NCBI GenBank assembly: GCA_044361365.1
Contig: JBIKIW010000033.1
Coordinates: 1-14,459 of the forward strand
Source: JBIKIW01 sp044361365
GTDB lineage: Bacteria; Patescibacteriota; JACMRA01
Length of the DNA stretch: 14,459 nucleotides
Direction: 5' to 3'
The translations under genes were made by a program, and so were the position numbers. Numbering within the stretch: position 1 is the first letter of the stretch; each line of letters opens with the position of its first letter. Shown here piece by piece: positions 5,620 to 12,865 of this stretch. The notes under the pieces were generated by a model. The model was not told the DNA's origin. It did no database searches and saw only the letters and a list, made by a program, of their open reading frames with translations.

Positions 5620-8163
5620 ATGTTCAATAGCGTACCACTTTTTTTAGAAACCGAATTTCACGGTCAAACCCTTCGCCTCGAGACTGGGCTTTTAGCTCAA
5701 CAAGCAACCGCTAGTGTGGTCGCGAGCATCGGAGAAACAACAGTCATGGCAAATGTGGTGGTCGGTAAAAAAAAGGACGGTGATTACTTTCCACTACAAG
5801 TAATTTACGAAGAAAAAATGTACGCTAGTGGGAAAATCAAAGGTAGCAGATTTATCAAGCGAGAAGGCAGACCAAGCGAAAATGCAGTTTTAACCGGCAG
5901 AATGGTGGATAGATCTTTGCGATCCCTTTTTGACTCTCACATCCGTAACGAAGTGCAAGTTATCATCACAGTTTTATCTTTAGACGAACATAATTCTCCT
6001 GATTTATTAGCGGTTTTGGCAGCAAGTTCAGCCCTCAAAATGGCGACCGATCAATTTATGGGACCGGTTTCAGCTGTTCGAGTAGGTTTAAAAAGGCAAC
6101 CTGCTGGGGAAGTTTTGGTAGCTCAAGCTACTGGTGAAATTGAAAAAACCGAAGATTTTGCTGATCTAATTCCGTTTTTAAAAACTGTTTCCGAAAGTTT
6201 GGACGCCAAAAAAGATGAGGACAAAGAATATTTACGCCAAATTGCCAGAACAGTAGCCAACAAAAGTACCGATTGGGCAAAAGAGTTTAGCAAGATTTAC
6301 AAAGAAACTGTGCGATTATCTGAAACCGAAATTGCTGATAAATTAAACCTCAAAAACCAAGTTTTGATTAACCCAAGCTATATTGATTTAGGGAAATCTT
6401 TGGTCGATTTGGTGGTTTCTGGAGATGGGCAAAATATCATGATGGTGGAAGCTGGAGCTAATATTGTAGATGAAACTGTGATTGGAAATTGTCTTGATGA
6501 AGCTAGTAAAGAATTGGCTATTTTAAAGGCTTTTCAGGAAGAATTTGTAGCTAAAGTAGAAGCTGCTGGTTTGGCTAAAAAAGTGGAAATGGATTTGAAT
6601 TTACCAGATCAAAAATTTGAACACTACTGGCATCCATTTTTGGGAGGACTTGAAATCGCTCTGTACACACCCGGAACCAAAGAAATCAAAGCCTTTGAAT
6701 TAAATAATTTCACCTCAATACACTGGCAAAATCTTGAAGTACTAGACTCTCTAAGTCAAAAAGATGAATTCCAGAACCTGGAAAATTTACGCACCTACCT
6801 GGTTTCGCACGCTACCAACCCAATCCATGCTGAAGTCAGTAAAATCACTGGAGAAGACGGTCTGAATTTAGAAATTGCTCAGTGTTTGCTGAATTTGATG
6901 GAAGATGGTTTTGAAGCTGATGAAATAAAAACTGAACTTAAAAATTCCCTCGAAACTGTTATCAAAAAAATGATTCAAAAAAATATTTTGGACGAAGAAA
7001 GGCGAATCGACGGAAGAAGACTAAACGAAGTTCGTAAACTTTTGATCGAAACTGATGTTTTACCACGAGTTCACGGCTCAAGTTTATTCCAAAGAGGAGA
7101 AACTCAAGTATTAAATATTTTGACCTTAGGAACCCTTCGAGATGCTCAAACTCTTGATGAAATGGAGGATTTTGAAGAAACCACCAAACGCTACATCCAC
7201 CACTACAATTTTCCAGCCTATTCTGTGGGAGAAACTGGTCGCTACAGCTCACCAGGAAGACGTGAAATTGGACACGGAGCTTTGGCTGAAAAGGCTCTTT
7301 TACCTGTACTTCCTGCCGAAGAAGACTTCCCTTACACTATGAGATTGGTGTCCGAATGTTTGGGTTCAAATGGTTCAACTAGTATGGCTTCTACTTGCGG
7401 CTCCACTCTTAGTTTGATGGCTGGAGGAGTGCCAATTAAAGATATGGTTGCTGGAATTGCAATGGGATTGGTGGTAGATAGTATCAGTGGTCATTTTAAG
7501 GTTCTCACCGACATTCAAGGTGAAGAAGATCACAACGGCGACATGGACTTTAAGGTAACTGGTACCAAAGACGGAATTACTGCGATTCAATTAGATAACA
7601 AGGTTGCAGGTTTGACCTCCAAAATCCTCAAACAAGCTCTATTTGAAGCCAAAGAAGGTCGAATGTTTATCCTAGAAAAAATGAAAAGAGTGATCAGTGA
7701 ACCCAAAAAAGAAATCTCCAAATACGCTCCTGGAGTTTTGACTATCCAGATTCCAGTCGAAAAAATTGGTGATGTGATCGGGCCTGCCGGTAAGATTATC
7801 AAATCAATCACTCAAAAATACGGAGTAGAAATCGACATCGCTGACGATAACGGAAAGACCTATATTTATGGCGACGACACCGAAAAGTCCACCGCAGCTA
7901 GAGATTATATTTTAGCGTTAGTTAAGGAGTTTGAAGCTGGTGAACCGGTTTCTGGTAAAGTTTTCCGCATCGAAAATTATGGAGCTTTCGTTAAAATCAT
8001 GGCTGGAGGTCAAGAAACCGAAAAAGAAGCGTTGATTCATATTTCAAACCTTTCTAGCGAACGAGTAAATGAAGTAGGAGATGTTCTCAAAATGGGAGAT
8101 GTTGTGCAAGCAAAAGTCCTAGAAATTAATGATAAGGGGCAGATTAGTTTGACTTTGAAATAG
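5620..8163 (+). CDS. pnp: Polyribonucleotide nucleotidyltransferase (PNPase)
   Basis: Phosphorolytic 3'-5' exoribonuclease, normally a trimer and the core of RNA turnover. Domains, counted from the ATG: first RNase PH domain from about 15 (GQTLRLETGLLAQQA), helical region, second RNase PH domain from about 459 (RIDGRR, FQRGETQVL, HHYNFPAYSVGETGRY, RREIGHGALAEKAL, SNGSTSMAS, GDMDFKVTGT), KH domain from about 707 with the GPAG loop, and S1 domain from about 773 to the end at 847. The phosphate- and metal-binding motifs are in the second domain, as usual. Length exceeds the common 700-720 residues. About 85 residues (157-247) are inserted between SAVRVGL and VLINPSYIDLG in the first domain, and the helical region is also enlarged. 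The frame is open to a TTG at 5578, but the ATG gives the usual N-terminal spacing to GQTLRLETG and fits the promoter. Confidence 0.95.
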   Translation: MFNSVPLFLETEFHGQTLRLETGLLAQQATASVVASIGETTVMANVVVGKKKDGDYFPLQVIYEEKMYASGKIKGSRFIKREGRPSENAVLTGRMVDRSLRSLFDSHIRNEVQVIITVLSLDEHNSPDLLAVLAASSALKMATDQFMGPVSAVRVGLKRQPAGEVLVAQATGEIEKTEDFADLIPFLKTVSESLDAKKDEDKEYLRQIARTVANKSTDWAKEFSKIYKETVRLSETEIADKLNLKNQVLINPSYIDLGKSLVDLVVSGDGQNIMMVEAGANIVDETVIGNCLDEASKELAILKAFQEEFVAKVEAAGLAKKVEMDLNLPDQKFEHYWHPFLGGLEIALYTPGTKEIKAFELNNFTSIHWQNLEVLDSLSQKDEFQNLENLRTYLVSHATNPIHAEVSKITGEDGLNLEIAQCLLNLMEDGFEADEIKTELKNSLETVIKKMIQKNILDEERRIDGRRLNEVRKLLIETDVLPRVHGSSLFQRGETQVLNILTLGTLRDAQTLDEMEDFEETTKRYIHHYNFPAYSVGETGRYSSPGRREIGHGALAEKALLPVLPAEEDFPYTMRLVSECLGSNGSTSMASTCGSTLSLMAGGVPIKDMVAGIAMGLVVDSISGHFKVLTDIQGEEDHNGDMDFKVTGTKDGITAIQLDNKVAGLTSKILKQALFEAKEGRMFILEKMKRVISEPKKEISKYAPGVLTIQIPVEKIGDVIGPAGKIIKSITQKYGVEIDIADDNGKTYIYGDDTEKSTAARDYILALVKEFEAGEPVSGKVFRIENYGAFVKIMAGGQETEKEALIHISNLSSERVNEVGDVLKMGDVVQAKVLEINDKGQISLTLK

Positions 8164-8557
8164 GAGAGAGGGTAAATAAAAAGACTAGAATAAAGTGGAA
8201 TCAAGATTTACCATATCTAGTAAAAATACAAACTCCCTAATCGTAAACATGCCGAAATTTTAAATACCTCCATCACAAATTTTTCTTAATTTTAGAAGTT
8301 CTACACGATGGGCATTTACGGTATATTTTACTAGCTACATACTGTAATTGTGTAGTGTAAGTTATTTGCAGTCTATTTAAAGTTTAAACTCGTGTTTTTG
8401 AGCAACCAAAAGTGTCTAATATACCTCAATCAACCTTCGTTAATTTATACTCAAACCTAAATTTAAAATATAGGAAGAGAAAAGACTACAACTGTTTGAA
8501 TGGAGTGAGTTTTGTAGGCTTTGAGTGTATATTCCGGGTGGCGGGTTTGGGTATAAA
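8164..8557. other. Gene-poor spacer after pnp
   Basis: About 400 bases without a convincing gene. A 7-bp inverted repeat, GGTAAAT (8171-8177) and ATTTACC (8206-8212), follows the pnp stop but has a 28-base loop and no U-tract, so it is not a clear terminator. A 10-bp palindrome AGTTTAAACT lies near 8380. The open frame starting at 8412 on the plus strand runs through the antisense of the tRNA gene and is not credible. Confidence 0.5.
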
Positions 8558-8585
8558 CAAAAAAAATAGCACCTCAAAAAGTGCT
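8558..8585 (-). terminator. Terminator of the tRNA-Thr gene
   Basis: On the minus strand a 5-bp stem, AGCAC/GTGCT, with an 8-base loop is followed by ATTTTTTTG. It lies 20 bases beyond the encoded CCA of the tRNA. The stem is short but the T-run is good; on the plus strand it has only four Ts. Confidence 0.6.
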
Positions 8586-8605
8586 TTTCTAAATATATTG
8601 AAATC

Positions 8606-8681
8606 TGGAGCCAGATGTCGGATTCGAACCGACCACCTACGGTTTACAAAACCGTTGCTCTACCGAATGAGCTAATCTGGC
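8606..8681 (-). tRNA. tRNA-Thr (anticodon UGU), CCA encoded
   Basis: A complete cloverleaf on the minus strand. The acceptor stem is GCCAGAT/ATCTGGC (7 bp), the D arm GCTC/GAGC, the anticodon stem ACGGT/ACCGT with loop TTTGTAA giving UGU, the variable loop has 5 bases, and the T arm is GTCGG-TTCGAAT-CCGAC. The mature body is 72 bases, then T as discriminator and CCA encoded at 8606-8608. It has its own strong promoter and terminator, so it is an independent unit. It lies in the minus-strand group with the 90-residue gene and pyruvate kinase. Confidence 0.97.
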
Positions 8682-8698
8682 AATTAATCAACTTTGTT

Positions 8699-8727
8699 AT
8701 TGTACAGACAAACTTGAAACTTGTCAA
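8699..8727 (-). promoter_or_regulatory. Strong promoter of tRNA-Thr
   Basis: On the minus strand TTGACA (8722-8727), a 17-base spacer and TACAAT (8699-8704) form the best sigma-70-type promoter in the window. Transcription would start about 10 bases before the mature tRNA 5' end. The -35 box is four bases beyond the stop codon of the upstream small gene. Confidence 0.8.
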
Positions 8728-8730
8728 AAA

Positions 8731-9003
8731 TTAACTGTTTTTCATTGCAGCTATCCACTGTTGTTTGTTGGAAGTAATGTTAGTTTGTAGCTTATAAATC
8801 CAATCTTCAATATAAAAATTAGCTTTTTCCAAAACTGAATCTGAGTTTGTAATTGCGGTTGGAGCTGTATTTAAACAGACAATCTCCAGTGTCCATTTTG
8901 TTTCCGCGGACATCGGCAACCTATTACTATTCACAAACTGCTTAAAACCTCCTTTAAGAAGCTGCAGCCTGTTTTGTATTTTATCGTCACTAATTGCACT
9001 CAT
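8731..9003 (-). CDS. Small hypothetical protein, 90 residues
   Basis: Unrecognised. It is mostly helical by composition, has no transmembrane segment, no signal peptide and no cysteine cluster (one Cys). Two Trp-containing helices occur near the end (FYIEDWIYKLQT, NKQQWIAAMKN). A GGTGAT purine stretch sits immediately before the ATG. It lies between pyruvate kinase and tRNA-Thr on the same strand, 63 bases after the pyruvate kinase stop. It is not the missing pyruvate kinase C domain: none of that domain's motifs are present. The clean start and fit to the spacing favour a real gene, but there is no homology evidence. Confidence 0.5.
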   Translation of the reverse strand: MSAISDDKIQNRLQLLKGGFKQFVNSNRLPMSAETKWTLEIVCLNTAPTAITNSDSVLEKANFYIEDWIYKLQTNITSNKQQWIAAMKNS

Positions 9004-9066
9004 ATCACCAATAAGATTAGCACTAAATTAGAACAATGTCGAGAGGTCCGATCTATTCTATGAAAC

Positions 9067-10110
9067 TTAGCTTTTTAATTTAATCATTGTTTTCATCAAA
9101 TCCACACATTTTCTTCCGTATTTTCCAGCCGCACTTTCAGCCGAAAGCATAACGAAATCTGCCTCGTCTAAAATCACCGCCCGATACAAATCACTTACTT
9201 CTGATCTAGTTGGTACAGGACTATCAATCATACTCTCCAAAATCTGAGTTGCTACAATAAATGGCTTGTTTTGTTGCCTACAAACATGCTTAATTTTTTC
9301 TTGGTTAAAAGGCACATTTATATGTAAGGGGTGAGCCTCCAAAGCCAAATCTCCTCTAGCAATCATAACTAGATCGCTAAAATCCACAATCGTCTCCAGG
9401 TTTTCATCTTTCACAGCTTCTCCCATTTCTAATTTAGGACAAATTTTAGGAAAATAATCACTAATTTTATTTTCACTCAAAATCTTCTTTATAAAACTCT
9501 TCAAAAGTTCCAAATCTTTCACGGTTTTCACAAAACTCACAGCTACAACTTCTGGCTTTAGAACAGGCAAAACTCTAGTTAAAAACTCTTCATCTCTCTT
9601 GGTTAAAAAATTAATTTTAATATCCGTATCAGGAAGATTTATTCCTTTATGGCTTTTCACAACACCTCCAAACTTAACTTCAGTGTAAATTTTCCCGTCC
9701 TCAATTTTCTCAACCACAAATTCCACCTTCCCGTCATCCACAAGCATTACTCTACCAGTATTTAAATAGGGCGACAAATCTAAAGCGGTAGGCAAAACCA
9801 AAAGTTTTTCGCTTTCTAATTCCTGCCAAATCGGATATTCTTCGTCTGGAGTTTGTTTTTTAAACACAACTTTATTTGCCTCTGCAACCGTCACATAGCT
9901 AGTTAAGTCCCCTAGCCTAATCTTTGGGCCCGATACATCTGCAAGCAATTTTAACCCAGCTTTTCTAGCTTTTAAGCCTGTTTGAATGTGATATTCTGGC
10001 GTGTTGTGTGAAAAGTTCAGCCTGGCGTATTCCACACCGTGTTCAGCAAAATACATCAAAGTACCTATATCATCAGACGCTGGTCCGATTGTTGTGATAA
10101 TTTTAGTCAT
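9067..10110 (-). CDS. pyk: Pyruvate kinase, minimal form without the C-terminal domain
   Basis: Final ATP-forming step of glycolysis: phosphoenolpyruvate + ADP to pyruvate + ATP. Counting from the ATG at 10110 (a TTG two codons earlier is possible), 347 residues against about 470 normally. Seen: TKIITTIGPAS (2-12), RLNFSH (30-35), ADVSGPKIRLGD (57-68), a full B domain (about 69-168), SFVKT (192-196), PKLEMGE with the catalytic Lys226 and Glu228, ARGDLALE (251-258), ATQILESMIDSPVPTRSE (287-304) and LSAESAAGKY (322-331). The protein stops shortly after this last motif, so the C domain that normally carries the allosteric effector site is absent and no remnant follows. The GPE of the common enzyme is GPK here; Lys at this position (117 in rabbit muscle numbering) characterises potassium-independent pyruvate kinases. 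No Shine-Dalgarno. Confidence 0.93.
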   Translation of the reverse strand: MTKIITTIGPASDDIGTLMYFAEHGVEYARLNFSHNTPEYHIQTGLKARKAGLKLLADVSGPKIRLGDLTSYVTVAEANKVVFKKQTPDEEYPIWQELESEKLLVLPTALDLSPYLNTGRVMLVDDGKVEFVVEKIEDGKIYTEVKFGGVVKSHKGINLPDTDIKINFLTKRDEEFLTRVLPVLKPEVVAVSFVKTVKDLELLKSFIKKILSENKISDYFPKICPKLEMGEAVKDENLETIVDFSDLVMIARGDLALEAHPLHINVPFNQEKIKHVCRQQNKPFIVATQILESMIDSPVPTRSEVSDLYRAVILDEADFVMLSAESAAGKYGRKCVDLMKTMIKLKS

Positions 10111-10149
10111 ACACAAATGGTTTGGAGGAGTTTTGTGGGAAAGTCAATT

Positions 10150-10178
10150 TTGATAAAATATTTTTGGTTCAAACTCAA
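10150..10178 (-). promoter_or_regulatory. Possible pyruvate kinase promoter
   Basis: On the minus strand TTGAGT (10173-10178), 17 bases, TATCAA (10150-10155). A leader of about 33 bases would result. It is back-to-back with the tyrS promoter in a 107-base divergent spacer. Confidence 0.35.
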
Positions 10179-10180
10179 GA

Positions 10181-10209
10181 TTGACTAATTTTTAACAACC
10201 AAATTTACT
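10181..10209 (+). promoter_or_regulatory. tyrS promoter, predicted near-leaderless transcript
   Basis: TTGACT (10181-10186), 17 bases, TTTACT (10204-10209). The -10 box ends 8 bases before the ATG, so transcription would begin at or within two bases of the start codon. An inverted repeat, AACCA (10197-10201) and TGGTT (10209-10213), straddles the -10 box and might bind a regulator. No Shine-Dalgarno is present, which agrees with a leaderless message. Confidence 0.45.
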
Positions 10210-10217
10210 GGTTAAAT

Positions 10218-11426
10218 ATGCCTTTTCAATACGATTTTGCAACCCTAAAACAAGCAATTTTATTTAACACCGTAGAAGTTTTACCCACCGATGAGGCTCA
10301 ATTAGATCAAGAAATTCAGACTTTGGTTGATAATGCTAACAAAAGCGGACAGCCAATTCGGCACTACATTGGCTTTGAAATCAGCGGTCAGATTCACCTC
10401 GGAACTGGAATTATGGCAGCCTTGAAGATAAAAAAGTTACAGGAAGTAGGAGTAAAATGCTCGGTTTGGTTAGCAAATTATCACACTTGGCTAAACAACA
10501 AATTAGATGGGAAAATGGAAACCATAACAAAAGTTAAAGATGAATATTTTAAGCCAATTTTTGTGGAGTCTTGCAAAGTAGTAGGTTGCGATTCAGATTT
10601 GATCGACTTTTTAGATGCTGACGAATTGTATTTTAAGCCAAATGAAAAAGGTTTTTGGTTTTTAGATTACATGATGAAAACTGCCAGAAATTTGACACTT
10701 GCTAGAGTAAATAAATCTGTAACTGTAACTGGAAAACAAGCTGGAGAAGGAGTGGAATTTGGGATTTTGTGTTATCCTGTAATGCAAGTTGCTGATGCTT
10801 TCTTTTTGCAAGCTCACATTGTTCATGCTGGAATAGATCAAAGAAAATGCCACGTACTAATGCGAGAAGTTGCCCTAAATATGGACGAAGGGTTTGGCTT
10901 GAAAATTGGCGAGCAAAACATCAAACCAATCGCTACTCATCACAAATTACTTTTAAGCTTGGGGGTTTCCTCTAGCGATGTGCAAAAAAGAATGAGTACT
11001 GAAATCACTGAAGAGTTAAAAATGTCCAAATCCAAACCAGACTCGGCTATTTGGGTACATGATTCCAAAGAAGAAATAGATCGAAAACTTAAAAAGGCCT
11101 ACTGCCCAATGATGGATAAAGATCTAAATGATCAAGAAAATGAAGAAATTCAAAAATTTAATCCAATTTTAAACTGGTCAGAAAGTCTTATTTACCCCGC
11201 TGGCAAAAACCTGCAAGTTATTCGACCTGAAAAATTTGGCGGCGACAAAAATTACACTTCGTTTGAAGAGCTAAAAGCTGATTATTTTGCTGGAAACCTA
11301 CACCCGCTCGACCTCAAAAACGCTGTAGCCAAGGCTCTATCCGACTGGTTTACCCCAATCCGTGAATATGTCGAACAAAACCCAGCAGGTTTGGAATTGG
11401 TGAAAAGTGTGACTGCGAAGAAATAA
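10218..11426 (+). CDS. tyrS: Tyrosyl-tRNA synthetase, archaeal/eukaryotic type
   Basis: Class I synthetase charging tRNA-Tyr. Seen in 402 residues: GFEISGQIHLGT (52-63), the HIGH-equivalent written HLGT; QVADAFFLQAHIVHAGIDQRK (about 190-210), the tyrosine-pocket helix and GxDQRK motif; KMSKSKPDSAIWVHDS (268-283), where the extended KMSKSKP.S.I form is typical of archaeal and eukaryotic enzymes; and a C-terminal LHPLDLKNAVAKALSDWFTPIRE. There is no S4 domain, which the usual bacterial TyrRS carries at its C-terminus. This type is known in some CPR genomes and implies recognition of a C1-G72 pair in tRNA-Tyr, unlike the bacterial G1-C72. The ClpP-like gene follows after 30 bases and is probably co-transcribed. 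Confidence 0.93.
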   Translation: MPFQYDFATLKQAILFNTVEVLPTDEAQLDQEIQTLVDNANKSGQPIRHYIGFEISGQIHLGTGIMAALKIKKLQEVGVKCSVWLANYHTWLNNKLDGKMETITKVKDEYFKPIFVESCKVVGCDSDLIDFLDADELYFKPNEKGFWFLDYMMKTARNLTLARVNKSVTVTGKQAGEGVEFGILCYPVMQVADAFFLQAHIVHAGIDQRKCHVLMREVALNMDEGFGLKIGEQNIKPIATHHKLLLSLGVSSSDVQKRMSTEITEELKMSKSKPDSAIWVHDSKEEIDRKLKKAYCPMMDKDLNDQENEEIQKFNPILNWSESLIYPAGKNLQVIRPEKFGGDKNYTSFEELKADYFAGNLHPLDLKNAVAKALSDWFTPIREYVEQNPAGLELVKSVTAKK

Positions 11427-11456
11427 GAGTTTTTAAAAAAAAGAAACGAACATATT

Positions 11457-11983
11457 ATGCCAAAAACTAAACCTTTTAAACCTCAAAAAATCTACCTTTT
11501 TGATAACATAAACTACAGTGTAGCTGAAAATGTAATTCGTAGCATTCACGAAGCCAACAATGACACAGAAGTTGATAAAATTGAGCTAATAATCTGCAGT
11601 GGTGGTGGTTTTTAGCTCTTTCTTTTGCAATTTACGATACAATTATCAATTCCCAAAAACCAATAAATACTCTTGCAACCGGTTATTGTGGCTCAAGTGC
11701 CGTTATGATCTTGCAAGCTGGAAAAAAGCGGTTTGCTACCAAAAACACCAAATTTTTTATTCACCCAAGTGAGATGAGTCTTGATACCAACGAACCCTAT
11801 CGTTCTTATCTAAATATCACAGAGGATTACAAGCAAAATCACGCCAAATTTATGGAACTTTCTAGTCAAAAAACTGGATATTCTCCCGAAGAATTTGAAA
11901 AATTAGCCACACCTTCCAAATACCTTAGCCCCGAAGAAGCTCTTGAATTTGGTAAAAATGGTCTGATTGATGAGATTGTTTAG
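11457..11983 (+). pseudogene. ClpP-like serine protease, split by a single-base frameshift
   Basis: The first frame from the ATG at 11457 gives KIYLFDNINYSVAENVI and KIELIICSGGGF, then meets TAG at 11613. Adding one T to the TTTTT run (11609-11613) continues as LALSFAIYDTIIN, GYCGSSAVMILQAG, FFIHPSEM and LSPEEALEFGKNGLID, a 175-residue ClpP fold. The nucleophile Ser is at about 80 and His at 103. The third member of the triad, Asp just before the RFLS-type segment, appears to be Ser here (TPSKYLS). The frame could be rescued by a -1 slip of the Phe codon (TTT to TTT) at the TAG, could be a homopolymer read error, or the gene could be dead. Apart from the missing base both halves look well conserved, which argues against old decay. 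It follows tyrS closely and has no Shine-Dalgarno. Confidence 0.75.
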
Positions 11984-12002
11984 AGTGTAAAATCAGCCAC
12001 TT

Positions 12003-12859
12003 TCACTTAACTTTAGAAAAATCTAAACATTTAATTTCGTTAGCTCTTAAAACATGTTTAAACTCATCTTTAATAAATTTTCTAATTGGCTGGAAACTTC
12101 CATTTTGTTTGGATTCCAAAAAAAGTTTTATAATTTCATCTTTTATGTCTTCGGAACCATCATTTAATAAAATAGCTAAATCACGAATTTTTTTAGCTTG
12201 TAGGGTATAGCTAGAGGCTTGTAAAAAAATCTCAAAGTTATCTTTTGTATTCTCTATATTACTAGCTATAAAAATAAAATAAATAGCCAAAAATTCTGTG
12301 AAGCCCTCATCAATATCAAAGGTATTAGTTCCTAGAACTTCTGTTTGTATTCCAATTTTAAGTTTTTGGACATTAAAACCTGATTGAATTGACGAATTAG
12401 TCTCACTATTGCTGGTTTTTAGTTTTACCTGATTTAAAGAAAGTAAGATGTGAATATATTCGTGAACAATTGTTTTGGCTCCAAACAAAATCGCAACTTC
12501 TGATCTTTTTTTACCTACAATGAAATTTGAATTTGAATTATCACTCAAAGCTTCTTCTAAAAAATCAAAAATTCTAGGATTAACCTCAAAAGTTCTGCTT
12601 GATAATGTGGTGCTTTGCCATATTGCACCCGGCGTTTGAACGCAATAACTTTGTGGAAAGTTGTTATTAGTTACATTGATACCCAATTTATTACACACGG
12701 AGTTAAACACCTCCTGAGCTTTTTTTCTATTCTCTCAAAAATTTCAACATTTTCTCGTTTCCTGATATTGAAATCTTGTATAATATCTTGTAAATGTGGT
12801 TCTAATGGGGAGGTGTATCTCTGAAAAGGCTTGTCACTGGGATCAAAACCTTTATCCAT
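12003..12859 (-). pseudogene. HExxH metallopeptidase, frameshifted at a poly-A run
   Basis: From the ATG at 12859 the first frame reads to IFERIEKK, then hits a 7-A run (12720-12726 on the complementary strand) and ends at a TAA after 62 codons. One extra A would join it to the downstream frame (AQEVFNSVCNKLGINV...), giving a 285-residue protein. That protein contains TIVHEYIHILLS (HExxH at about 133-137) and DIDEGFTEFLA (about 182-192), whose Glu is a plausible third zinc ligand, so it looks like a gluzincin peptidase. No signal peptide is visible. Alternatively the downstream part starts at GTG 12710, directly after AGGAG, too close for a normal start. It lies 6 bases after the surface-protein gene, preceded by GAGGAAGAG, and ends in TGA. 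Read error, transcriptional slippage or recent inactivation are all possible. Confidence 0.7.
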
Positions 12860-12865
12860 ATTATT

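Noticed and set aside
6962..7811. Several minus- and plus-strand open frames inside pnp
   Set aside because: All are out-of-frame shadows of a strongly conserved PNPase coding region.
8530..8560. GC-rich stretch GGGTGGCGGGTTTGGG as a further REP copy
   Set aside because: It lacks a GTAG head and has no inverted-repeat arms.
8412..8675. Plus-strand open frame of 87 codons ending in ...RCRIRTDHLRFTKPLLYRMS
   Set aside because: Its C-terminal third is the antisense translation of the tRNA-Thr gene, a well-known spurious peptide in databases; the N-terminal part has no coding character.
3130..12710. TGA recoded as Gly or Trp, as in Gracilibacteria or Absconditabacteria
   Set aside because: TGA is the natural end of the toxin and the metallopeptidase at family-appropriate places, and Trp is TGG throughout the housekeeping genes.
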